Shown here one piece after another: positions 49,862 to 57,289 of a stretch of 64,000 bases of DNA. Source of the DNA: Streptomyces daqingensis. GTDB taxonomy: Bacteria > Actinomycetota > Actinomycetes > Streptomycetales > Streptomycetaceae. A program made the translations under genes and the position numbers. The notes under the pieces are model-generated. The model searched no databases. It had not been told where the DNA came from and saw nothing but the letters and a program-made list of their open reading frames with translations. The stretch lies in NCBI RefSeq assembly GCF_014645895.1, contig NZ_BMMP01000013.1, positions 127,478 through 191,477 of the forward strand, read 5' to 3'. The first letter of the stretch is position 1. Each line of letters opens with the position of its first letter.

Positions 49862-52441
49862 CTAACTGATCTTGAAGTGCTCCAAGGTGGCACCCGCGTA
49901 GGACCCTGGGTTCTCGGAAGCCTTCACCATGACGTATTGCAGCTTGTTGTTTTCCAGGGCATCGAGAAGGCGGAGAGCGAGTAGCCCGTCTCTCGGAGAG
50001 CGTCCCGCACGCTGCTGCATCTCTTCGATGATCGTTTGTACGTATTCCCTGGTGCCCTGCTTGACCATTATGCCCCGGGCAGGACCAGCTCCCTGGCGCC
50101 ACAGGAGGTCGCCCTTCGGCGCCTTCGCCTCGACGATCAGGTAGCCGTCGCCCAACTTGTAGAGCTGGTCGAACATGTTCGCACCGTTGCTCGTCTTCGG
50201 CAGCGGAATCCACTCAGCCTCGGGGAAGTGCTTCGGCACAACATGGAATCTGGCAGCGTCCTCGCCCAATCTCTCCGCAATGGAGCTGTTGTTGGGCTGA
50301 TCACCGAGCTGCCGGGAGTACGCCTCTTGAGCGTCGTCAAGAGCGCGCTGCGCGGCGTCGACGTCAGGGTGCTCCTTGAACGCCCGTTCCGCACTACTGA
50401 GGTCCACCGAAACCCGTCGGTCCCTGGCCACCTGATCGAGGTGGTCGATGTGCTCGGCCCTCACTGAATTGCGGTGGAGCGCCTCAGGATTGAGCCGCAC
50501 CTCCGAGGGACCTGCGGGGAGGTCGTGCTTGGACACCCAGTTGCCGTTGGCGTCCTTTGCCAAGACCGGCAGTTCGACGCCGTTCTCAGTCGCCTTCACA
50601 TCGAGACGATGACCGTCCGAGCGGTAATACTTCTCAAACCAGTTCTTATCGTTGTTGGCCTTCCAGATCTGCTCATCGAGAATCTGCTTACGTTGCTCTG
50701 TCGTGAGTCGCGACGCATCATCGGCCCCGGTCCCCTCGTCCCCACGACCGCCTGCCGACGCCTCCCCCGCGTCGTCGCCGGCGCCCCCGAGGTCGTCCAG
50801 GCCTCCGCCGCCGGGCGGGCCTTCGTAGTGGCCCCCGCCCGGCAGGTCACGGCCCGACGAGCCGCCGAAATCGTCCCCGCGGCCGCCGCCCCCCGGCATG
50901 TCGCCCGCTCCCCCGCCGCCGGGGGCGCTGTCGGTCGCGCGGCCCGCGCCGGCCAGGGCCGGTTCGCGGGCGGGGGCCTCCACGCGCGGCACTTCGGCGC
51001 TCGCGCGCGGTGCGTGCTCGCCGTTGCGGCCGACCACGTCGGCGGGGGCCTGGTCCGTGTGCCGGACGATGTCGCCCTGCGCGTCCAGGATGTTGCCCTC
51101 GGGGTCCAGGTATTGCGCCGGGGCTCCCGCCTCCGTGGGCAGTTTGACGGTGCCCTCGGGCAACGCCGGTACGTTCTCGGGCAGTCTGACGCTGCCGTCC
51201 GGCAGGCGGGTCGCGCCGTCCGGGATCGCCGCCCCTTCGGGGAGCCGTACGGCGCCGTCGGGCAGCCGCACGGAACCCTCGGGAATCGTGATCGCCTCGT
51301 CGGGAAGCCGCGGTATCTCGATGTTGCCCGCGCCCCGCACGGCTTTCGAGATGTCGCCGATCTTCGACAGGCCCGCCCCGGTGCCCTTGGCGATGTACGT
51401 CATGGGGTCGATGGCACGGCCGGCCTTGCCCGCGGCGGAGATGACCTTGGCGGCGGCGCCCGCCTTGCCCGCGCCGGAGGCCGCGCCACCGGCGCCGCCC
51501 GTGAAGACGGTGGTGACGACGTTGAAGGTGGCGGCTCCTGCCGCGCGGCCCGGGTTCTTGCCCCACTCGTCCCAGGCGACGAGCGACTTGCCCGTCTCCT
51601 TCATGGCCGTGCGGGAATCCCTCAGCCAGGAGGGGAGCTTGCTGTCCGGCAGCGTCCAGAACGCCGTGCTGACGCCGGGGAGCGCCGAGAGTACGAGGCC
51701 GGTGCCCAGCTGGGCGAGGCCCTTCCACGCCTGGCCCATGGCGTCCCAGCCGCCGAAGCCGACGAGCGTGCCCAGGCCCTTGATCGTGCCCCACACCCCG
51801 TCGACGATCAGACCGTCCCACACGAAGGACTTGACCCAGTGGCCGGCCTCGTACCAGTGGTGCTTCTCCTCGACCGGGTCGCCCCAGGGGACCTTGGCGT
51901 TCTTCATGTCGTCGGCGCTGAACCCGTACTGGTCCTTGCGGTCCGACCCGTCCCCGGCGACCATCTGCGTGCCGTTCCAGAGGGCGGTGATCTTGTTGTG
52001 GCAGGTGCGTTCCGCGGCCCAGAAGGCCGCGACGGTGGCGGTGATCTCACCGCGGAGGGCGTTGTGCTCCTCGACCTTGTCCCCGTCGTACTGCCAATCG
52101 TCGTCGTCGGCGTTCTCGCTGACGAACTTCGAGGCGTCCGCCTTGAGTTGCTCCAGCTTGTCCACCAGCGGACGGATCTCGGAGGCGTACTCGGACAGCG
52201 CGGAGGAGACCGTCTCCAGGTCGTCCGCGAAGTCGTCGGCGCGTTCCTTGACGGGCTGCGTCGAGGCGAAGAGCTGTTCCGCCTCCGGCGCCTTGTAGTA
52301 CGCCGAAAGGCCCTGGAAGCGGGAGTGGATGTCGGCGCCGGACTGCCGGACCTTGCCCGCGTCCTTCTTCAGGGCGGCGTGGTCCTGCTCCAACTGCGGA
52401 AGGTTGCCCGTGTACTGGGGTATGGCGTCCGGGTTGATCAA
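49862..52441 (-). CDS. Large polymorphic toxin, type VII secretion substrate
   Basis: An 859-residue protein. Residues 1-110 form a helical, Esx/LXG-like export region (YTGNLPQLEQDHAALKKDAG, SALSEYASEIRPLVDKLEQL). The middle (about 180-350) is hydrophobic and Gly-rich (IKGLGTLVGFGGWDAMGQA, FTGGAGGAASGAGKAG). About 377-437 carries LPDG/LPEG repeats, and about 500-570 is a Gly/Asp-rich linker. The C-terminus after about 580 is lower in GC. It contains VVPKHFPEAEWIP and, at about 765-775, GDGYLIVEAKAPKGD with an ExK as in PD-(D/E)xK nucleases; a DNase/RNase toxin is predicted with moderate certainty. Its start overlaps the DUF6507 stop by 4 bp. An Imm49 gene follows. Confidence 0.8.
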   Translation of the reverse strand: MINPDAIPQYTGNLPQLEQDHAALKKDAGKVRQSGADIHSRFQGLSAYYKAPEAEQLFASTQPVKERADDFADDLETVSSALSEYASEIRPLVDKLEQLKADASKFVSENADDDDWQYDGDKVEEHNALRGEITATVAAFWAAERTCHNKITALWNGTQMVAGDGSDRKDQYGFSADDMKNAKVPWGDPVEEKHHWYEAGHWVKSFVWDGLIVDGVWGTIKGLGTLVGFGGWDAMGQAWKGLAQLGTGLVLSALPGVSTAFWTLPDSKLPSWLRDSRTAMKETGKSLVAWDEWGKNPGRAAGAATFNVVTTVFTGGAGGAASGAGKAGAAAKVISAAGKAGRAIDPMTYIAKGTGAGLSKIGDISKAVRGAGNIEIPRLPDEAITIPEGSVRLPDGAVRLPEGAAIPDGATRLPDGSVRLPENVPALPEGTVKLPTEAGAPAQYLDPEGNILDAQGDIVRHTDQAPADVVGRNGEHAPRASAEVPRVEAPAREPALAGAGRATDSAPGGGGAGDMPGGGGRGDDFGGSSGRDLPGGGHYEGPPGGGGLDDLGGAGDDAGEASAGGRGDEGTGADDASRLTTEQRKQILDEQIWKANNDKNWFEKYYRSDGHRLDVKATENGVELPVLAKDANGNWVSKHDLPAGPSEVRLNPEALHRNSVRAEHIDHLDQVARDRRVSVDLSSAERAFKEHPDVDAAQRALDDAQEAYSRQLGDQPNNSSIAERLGEDAARFHVVPKHFPEAEWIPLPKTSNGANMFDQLYKLGDGYLIVEAKAPKGDLLWRQGAGPARGIMVKQGTREYVQTIIEEMQQRAGRSPRDGLLALRLLDALENNKLQYVMVKASENPGSYAGATLEHFKIS

Positions 52442-52842
52442 CGCGGCTCCCTCCCCGTCTGCTTGGGAGCGACGTCGACGGGCCCGGAGGCCGCGCTCGC
52501 CCTGCGCTGGGCCTCCGCCGCCATCTGCAGGTCGCCTTCGAGGTATTCGGTCGTGGCCTTGACGGCACCGTTCATCGACCTGCCGGCCCGCTGCGCGACG
52601 GCCTTGAGGTCGAGGACGGCCCGCTCGGCGAACTGCGAGAGGGCCAGCGCCACCAGCCCGCCCTGCGCGCCCTCACCGCCCGAGCCGCCACCGCCCTCGG
52701 CGCTGATGGTGCCCGCGCTCTTGGCGGCCGACTGCAGGTTCTTCCCGAAGGTCTTGGCCTGCTTCTCCAGCCCCTCGGCGGCGTGCCCCGTCGAGTTCAG
52801 AACACCGCGAATGCCCTGCGGATCCAGGTCCCAGCCGGTCAT
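52438..52842 (-). CDS. DUF6507 family (ESX-like helical) protein
   Basis: A 134-residue helical protein starting WDLDPQGIRGVLNSTGHAAEGLEKQAKTFG, with a Gly/Ser-rich interruption and a second helix (AERAVLDLKAVAQRAGRSMNGAVKATTEYL). The pattern fits DUF6507, a WXG100-related group encoded before T7SS toxins. The stop overlaps the ATG of the toxin (ATGA), so the two are coupled. It is probably a dedicated export partner or chaperone of the toxin N-terminus. Confidence 0.8.
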   Translation of the reverse strand: MTGWDLDPQGIRGVLNSTGHAAEGLEKQAKTFGKNLQSAAKSAGTISAEGGGGSGGEGAQGGLVALALSQFAERAVLDLKAVAQRAGRSMNGAVKATTEYLEGDLQMAAEAQRRASAASGPVDVAPKQTGREPR

Positions 52843-52876
52843 GCTCCGCTACCCCGTTCCCCCGAGTTCCTCGTGA

Positions 52877-53188
52877 TCAACCGATGTTGTCCACCGCGGA
52901 CTTGGCCCTGGAGAGGGTCTGCTGGGCCGTGCCGTCGTTCTTCTCCAGCGTGGTGCGGAGCAGCTGGATGATGCCGCGGACCTCGTTGGACGCGCTCTTC
53001 CAGCGCAGCTCCTTGCCGTGGTACTCGTCCGCGACGCCGTCGGCGGTGAAGTCGGCCATCGCCTCCTTGACCTGGGCGTCACGCTCGTTGATCACCGCCT
53101 CGAGGCGCGCGATCACCGCCTGGATGTTGGACTGGGCGTCGGCGGACGCACCCGTGTCGTAGGAACGCCGGTCGCTGCTCTGACCCAC
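52877..53188 (-). CDS. ESAT-6/WXG100-type protein (Esx-like), ESX substrate
   Basis: A 103-residue, fully helical protein of the ESAT-6-like group: SNIQAVIARLEAVINERDAQVKEAMADFTADGVADEYHGKELRWKSAS, then a second helix ending in QTLSRAKSAVDNIG. Instead of a WXG turn it has DEYHGKEL, and W63 lies just after it. It is encoded directly after a second Esx gene; the two presumably form the heterodimer exported by EccC. Streptomyces EsxA/EsxB pairs influence sporulation. Which of the two names applies cannot be decided from sequence alone. Confidence 0.82.
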   Translation of the reverse strand: MGQSSDRRSYDTGASADAQSNIQAVIARLEAVINERDAQVKEAMADFTADGVADEYHGKELRWKSASNEVRGIIQLLRTTLEKNDGTAQQTLSRAKSAVDNIG

Positions 53189-53242
53189 CGCTCATCACTC
53201 CCCGTGAGAAATACGGCCTGCCCTCCAGGCCGCTCGAATCGG

Positions 53243-53575
53243 TCAGCGGCCGCCGAAGCGGGCCGCGTCGAAGTTCGCCGCCGCCATCTGCGTACGGGCG
53301 TTGTCGCCCTGCTCCTGGTCTCCCGACCCGAACGCGGTCTCCATGCCGGACTGGCCGCCCAGGATCGCCGACAGCGCACTGTTCAGCGACGCGGCGATCT
53401 CGTCGGACCGCGACTTGAAGGAGTCGAAGGCGACCTTTCCGGAGCCGTTGAAGCGGCCCTCCAGCGGCTCGGCCGCCTGCACCAACTGGCGTACCAGCGT
53501 CCCGAGATCGTCACTCGACCCGCGCGACTTGCTCGTCAGAGTCGCGAGGGTCTGCGCACCCATGTCGAACTTCAT
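53243..53575 (-). CDS. ESAT-6/WXG100-type protein (Esx-like), first gene of ESX operon
   Basis: A 110-residue helical protein: MKFDMGAQTLATLTSKSRGSSDDLGTLVRQLVQAAEPLEGRFNGSGKVAFDSFKSRSDEIAASLNSAL. FNGSGKVAF is the turn between helices, in the place of the WXG motif. The C-terminal tail has an Asp/Gln-rich segment and ends NFDAARFGGR, possibly including a secretion signal. The ATG at 53575 follows GGGGGAG; the longer open frame upstream runs through the promoter. It is first in a long - strand series, 54 bp before its partner Esx gene. Confidence 0.85.
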   Translation of the reverse strand: MKFDMGAQTLATLTSKSRGSSDDLGTLVRQLVQAAEPLEGRFNGSGKVAFDSFKSRSDEIAASLNSALSAILGGQSGMETAFGSGDQEQGDNARTQMAAANFDAARFGGR

Positions 53576-53882
53576 CCGGACTCCCCCTGCCGTGTATTGA
53601 GCGGTCCCACAATACGCCGTTCCTATCAACTCGCAGTTCCTACCAACTAGTTGCGACCTGCGCAATCGAGATCTGACAGGCTGTGACGAGCATGTGACAG
53701 GGCAACGGTGAGCGAGAGTCGGGGAGTTGGCACGCGCCCCCGGTCGAACGCCGGCACGGCTCTCTTCCATTCCGGGCACGGGCGTCGACCGCCGCCCCGG
53801 CGAGCGAGCGTGCAGCGCGGGGCCGGCCCCGCGGGGGACCCGCCCCCGTCTCGGGACGGACCCGCGGGCAAGTGCGCAGCGG
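53576..53882 (-). promoter_or_regulatory. esx promoter region with 17-bp direct repeats
   Basis: On the - strand the 17-bp unit AGTTGnTAGGAACnGCG occurs twice in direct succession (13-bp cores at 53636-53648 and 53619-53631). A CAACTAGTTG palindrome (53644-53653) overlaps the distal copy. TATTGT right after the proximal repeat can serve as -10 box, about 40 bp before the Esx start. The direct repeats are likely activator or sigma-factor contact sites. The rest of the interval (53660-53882) shows no gene. Confidence 0.6.
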
Positions 53883-54104
53883 CTAGAGGTGTATGCCGTT
53901 CAGCGAACTCACCATGGACCCGAGCGTGGAGAGAACCCATTTTCCGAATTCGGTGGGCGCGACGAGAATTCCGAAGACCATGACGGTCAGGACGGTCATT
54001 CTCTGGTCCGCGCGACTACGGGCCTCCACGCGCCGCTGCAGCCGGAGATAGATCACGAGGCCCAGGAGAAACGTGACGTCGAGAGTGAAGATGAGGCCGC
54101 CCAT
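53883..54104 (-). CDS. Small two-helix membrane protein
   Basis: A 73-residue protein with hydrophobic segments at 4-22 (LIFTLDVTFLLGLVIYL) and 37-58 (TVLTVMVFGILVAPTEF) separated by a basic loop (RLQRRVEARSRADQR). The ATG at 54104 follows AGGGAGGGG. It lies 308 bp upstream of the esx genes on the same strand. It is not recognised as a family; it might be an ESX accessory or unrelated. Confidence 0.65.
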   Translation of the reverse strand: MGGLIFTLDVTFLLGLVIYLRLQRRVEARSRADQRMTVLTVMVFGILVAPTEFGKWVLSTLGSMVSSLNGIHL

Positions 54105-54587
54105 AGAACCCCTCCCTGTGTGGCCTCAGAACATCGTTCCACTCGCAACGTGCCCTTCTCACCGGCTCTCGCAACGGTGGCTGGACCCTGCCCCGTGCTG
54201 GCGAAATCGCCGAGAGTCCTCACCCTCTCAACTCACATATCATCGCGGGGAATTCACACATTCGTGCACGGCTCGCGCTGGGGTTCCCGCTCGTTCTCCG
54301 GCCTCTGTTCCTCTGTATTGCCGCTGTTGCCCCGCTCGTGAATTCACGGCTCGGATTTCGCACTTGACGTCGGCGCGCAAGCGTCTGGTGGGCGGCGAGT
54401 CCGCTGCTGGAACGGGACGGAGCGGCGGCACCGACTCGCGTTCGCCCAATCGCGTCGGCCCAGCACTGTGCGGGCCGGGGACCTCCGGCCGTCGGCTCCC
54501 GTGTACCTCGAAGTGCGCAGCGGCGACGGCCCGCCTCGCGCACAGAGCAGCGGGCCCGCGGCAACCCGTGAGGGAAGCCGCGAGCCC
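54105..54587. other. 483-bp gap, no gene seen
   Basis: No convincing coding region. It includes the perfect 12-bp palindrome CGTGAATTCACG (54337-54348) and a related ggaattcac at 54246-54255. Base composition near 54200-54370 is less GC-rich than average. The promoter of the small membrane-protein gene should lie at its left end. Confidence 0.35.
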
Positions 54588-54783
54588 GGCCAGATGAGAG
54601 ATAACAGATGTCAGATGTCAGAGACTGGCTGACAGAGACCGGCTGACAGCTGACAGATAGCAGAGGCCCGATGTCAGAAGGCTGATGACAGGTGACAGAA
54701 GCCCCATGACAGGTGACAGATGACAGAAGCCAGCTGACAGATGACAGAAATCAGCTAACCAACGCCAAATATCAGACCTCAGA
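54588..54783. repeat. Heptad (7-bp) tandem repeat array, consensus TGACAGA
   Basis: About 28 consecutive 7-bp units run in one phase over 196 bp. Ten are exact TGACAG (starting at 54630, 54644, 54651, 54686, 54693, 54707, 54714, 54721, 54735, 54742), all separated by multiples of 7. TGTCAGA occurs at 54609, 54616 and 54672; TAACAGA, TGAGAGA, TATCAGA and TAGCAGA units keep the same phase. Degenerate units such as agccagc recur every third to fifth unit. The array ends just inside the stop codon of the nuclease-like gene. The period and AT-rich unit are foreign to the surrounding DNA. Confidence 0.85.
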
Positions 54784-55558
54784 ACGAAGCCGTGAAACGG
54801 TACGCGGAGTGGTCCGAGCCGAAGCGCTTCAGTCGGTCGACCTTGGAGGTCGTCACCGAACCGGTGGCGTACGACTGGTCGATCGGCACACCCTTGGCGC
54901 CCTTCACCCGGATGTAGTCGACGTTGCCGGGCAGGCTCACCTTGCGGTGCCGGTTGAAGTCGCCGACCACGAATATCGGCAGCTTGGTGTTCCTGCCGTG
55001 CAGGTTCTTGACGACGTCGCGGAGCTTGCCCGCGTGCTTCTTCCAGCGTCCCTGCCGTTCCGGGTGCTTGCTCCAGGCGCCGGAGATGAAGTGCGTGTTG
55101 ACCATGAAGAACCGCTGCTGGCTCGACCGGTGCTCCAGCAGCACCCAGTTGACGTACCGGTTCGGCGTCACCTTCGCCTCGCCCTTGTGGGTGAGGACTG
55201 AGCCGGAGTCGAGGGGTTTGAACACGTCCTTCCGCCAGGAGATCGGCACTGCCTTCGCCGGTCCCGACTTGGGCAGGAAGTGGCTGTACTTGGGGAGTTG
55301 CTCGCGCAGCCGCTTCCGGGCGGCCGCCGACTCCATCTCCTGCCAGCCGATCACGTGGCCGAGGGCCTTGAACTGGGCCCTGCCGCGCCAGACGTTGTGG
55401 GTGGCGACCTTCATCTTGACGGCGGCCGTCCCGGCGGCCGGAGCCGCTGCGGCGTCCGAATCGGTCGTCGCGGCCCCCGCGGACATGGTGGAGAAAGTGA
55501 TTCCCGATGCCGTCAGGGTGGCCACGGCGCCGAGCAGCACTCTCGTACGCGGTCTCAT
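54779..55558 (-). CDS. Secreted endonuclease/exonuclease/phosphatase-fold protein
   Basis: A 259-residue protein with a signal peptide (MRPRTRVLLGAVATLTASGI ... SAGAA). Its EEP-superfamily motifs are ATHNVWRGR (Asn), IGWQEM (Glu), FFMVNTHF (His), IFVVGDFNRH (Asp/Asn) and FGSDHSAY (Asp/His). These residues bind metal and cleave phosphodiester or phosphomonoester bonds, so it is probably an extracellular nuclease or phosphatase. ATG 55558 follows GAGGAGC and fits the signal peptide. The stop lies in the last unit of the heptad repeat array. It is encoded next to a Tat-exported TagC-like protein in the same direction. Confidence 0.85.
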   Translation of the reverse strand: MRPRTRVLLGAVATLTASGITFSTMSAGAATTDSDAAAAPAAGTAAVKMKVATHNVWRGRAQFKALGHVIGWQEMESAAARKRLREQLPKYSHFLPKSGPAKAVPISWRKDVFKPLDSGSVLTHKGEAKVTPNRYVNWVLLEHRSSQQRFFMVNTHFISGAWSKHPERQGRWKKHAGKLRDVVKNLHGRNTKLPIFVVGDFNRHRKVSLPGNVDYIRVKGAKGVPIDQSYATGSVTTSKVDRLKRFGSDHSAYRFTASF

Positions 55559-55788
55559 GCAGAAGCTCCTCGAGGTCTGAAGTTGCGGCGGAACGGTGGA
55601 CCGTGTGGCCGGAACCGGCGGCCTCCGTCGCAGCCCGGGCCAACGCGCCCTGATGGGGCGGGTGGCCGGCGGGCCGTCGACGTCCGACCTATTCAAGAGG
55701 GCCGCCATACAAAGCGGATACATTCCGGCTGAGGGCGCGTACGGCGAGCGCCTCTCCGGACAGCGGCCCGTCTAGAGGGTCAGACGGG

Positions 55789-56754
55789 TCAGATGAGCAC
55801 GTTCTTGTGGAAGACGTTCGCGTAGCGGTCGATGTGACCCATGCTCCTGCGGGACGCGAACCCCATGTTCAGACGGATCTCGCCGCCGGAGGTGGTGATC
55901 GCCATTCCCTCCGGCTCCCGGTAGACGAGCGACTTGCCCGCCTTCGTCCGGAACCGGTCGACGACCTTGCCGGTGTTCAGGTCGACGCACGAGACGTAGG
56001 AGTTGATGTCGGCGGGGTCGGCGTGGCCGTCGCCGTCGAGCGTGTACAGGTAGCTGCCCAGGACGGTGTAGCCCTGGAACGTCACGGAGCCGTTGCCGAG
56101 TCTGGGCTGCGTGATCTTCGCCAGCGGGTCGGTGAACGTGCCGTTCCCGGCGTCCATGCTGGAGAAGTCGTACAGCCGCAGCGTGAACTTGCCCGCCTCC
56201 TTGCGGCGGATGAGGATCCGCTCGTTCACGGGGTCCGTGGCGCAGGTGATCGTCTTGCTGCCCTTGAAGAACTTCTTCACTCCGGACGGCTTCTTGCCGT
56301 TGACGAACTTGAAGCGGGCCAGGGCCGTGCCACGGCCGCTGTCGTCGTTGCTGGAGGACTCGCACTCGACCCATATGTAGGAGTCCGAGCCCCGCGGCTC
56401 CACGCCGATGGACACGCCGTGGCCGGCGTTGTCGATGTGCATGTGCCCGGTGACCCGTCCGGAGGCGTCGAGCCTGTTGATGCACAGGTCGTCGCCCGAA
56501 CTGCCGTCACGCTGCTGAGAGATGAACAGCCGCCGGTTCTTCGCGTCGTACGCCATGCCCTGCATCGCATGGTGCTTCTCGTGCAGCAGCACGCCGCGGA
56601 AGACGTCGTGCGAGGGCTTCGACAGGTCGAAGCGTCTCGTCTTGGGTACGGCGGCGGTGGCCTCTCCTGCCGTCAGTGCGCCTATCGCTCCGGCGGACAG
56701 CAGGGCCGCGCTTCCCGCGCCGATCAGCCCGCGTCTTGAGATGTGTCCGGACAT
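55789..56754 (-). CDS. Tat-exported TagC/P68-RBP-like beta-propeller protein
   Basis: A 321-residue protein with a Tat signal (SRRGLIGAGSAALLSAG ... ATAA). A predicted propeller follows, with repeating blades such as HHAMQGMAYDAKNRRLFISQQ, ITCATDPVNERILIRRKE and PEGMAITTSGGEIRLNMGFA. This resembles the Bacillus TagC and phage P68 receptor-binding-protein propeller group. TagC-like proteins are linked to teichoic-acid or capsule glycerophosphate polymers, but the activity is unsettled. ATG 56754 and GTG 56760 are both possible starts. It is followed at 230 bp by the EEP-fold gene, so a joint role in degrading a phosphate-containing polymer is an inference. Confidence 0.75.
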   Translation of the reverse strand: MSGHISRRGLIGAGSAALLSAGAIGALTAGEATAAVPKTRRFDLSKPSHDVFRGVLLHEKHHAMQGMAYDAKNRRLFISQQRDGSSGDDLCINRLDASGRVTGHMHIDNAGHGVSIGVEPRGSDSYIWVECESSSNDDSGRGTALARFKFVNGKKPSGVKKFFKGSKTITCATDPVNERILIRRKEAGKFTLRLYDFSSMDAGNGTFTDPLAKITQPRLGNGSVTFQGYTVLGSYLYTLDGDGHADPADINSYVSCVDLNTGKVVDRFRTKAGKSLVYREPEGMAITTSGGEIRLNMGFASRRSMGHIDRYANVFHKNVLI

Positions 56755-57289
56755 CGACACCCCCGTGTCGTCGTTTCGTCATGCCTGAGATCCGTCGGCC
56801 CCCCGATCATCGCCCAGGGCAACCAAATGCGTAAGGGGGTGCCGGAATCCGGCGGGAATGTCGCGCCCCCGGCCGCCCTGTCCTGGTTTCCCTGACTTCG
56901 TTTCACCGGAATGCGCCCCGGAGTCCGGATCGTCCGACCGCGGATAGGCGCTCAACTCGCGGTCGGGATAGTGTGCCGCCTGACCTGCGGCGCGGAATTT
57001 GCTTGCCCGGCCGCGCCCTGCCGAACTGACCCTCCGGCAGCCGGTAACAGGCCGTGACCCGAGCGCTACGGCGGCGATGGTACTGTCCCGCCCGCTGCTG
57101 ATCGAACGTGGGGGATTCGAATCGCCCTGCACTTTCCGAAAGTTGTCCGTTTTCATGCCAGAGTGCCGCGCGATGCCTTTCAGGCTCACCCGCTGTGACG
57201 GGATATCCGCCGCCAGTGACCCGACCAAGTCGCTGGCAACCCGAGTGTCACCCGCAGTTGCTCCTCGGAACACGTGACGGAGCGACGCT
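56755..57289. other. Divergent intergenic region with a 9-bp inverted repeat
   Basis: 535 bp between the TagC-like gene (-) and the kinase gene (+). CCGACCGCG (56934-56942) and CGCGGTCGG (56958-56966) form a perfect inverted repeat with a 15-base spacer, roughly midway between the divergent genes. An open frame on the - strand (56779-57273) has no domain or ribosome-binding site and is not accepted. Both promoters must be here. Confidence 0.4.

Noticed and set aside
54588..54783. CRISPR array
   Set aside because: The period is 7 bp with no spacers; there are no cas genes nearby. It is a heptad minisatellite.
54588..54783. SARP-type heptamer binding sites
   Set aside because: SARP repeats recur every 11 or 22 bp near a -10 box. 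Here the period is 7 bp at the 3' end of a gene.
56779..57273. Open frame on the - strand between the TagC-like and kinase genes
   Set aside because: No conserved motif, unusual composition, and it occupies the only space for two divergent promoters.
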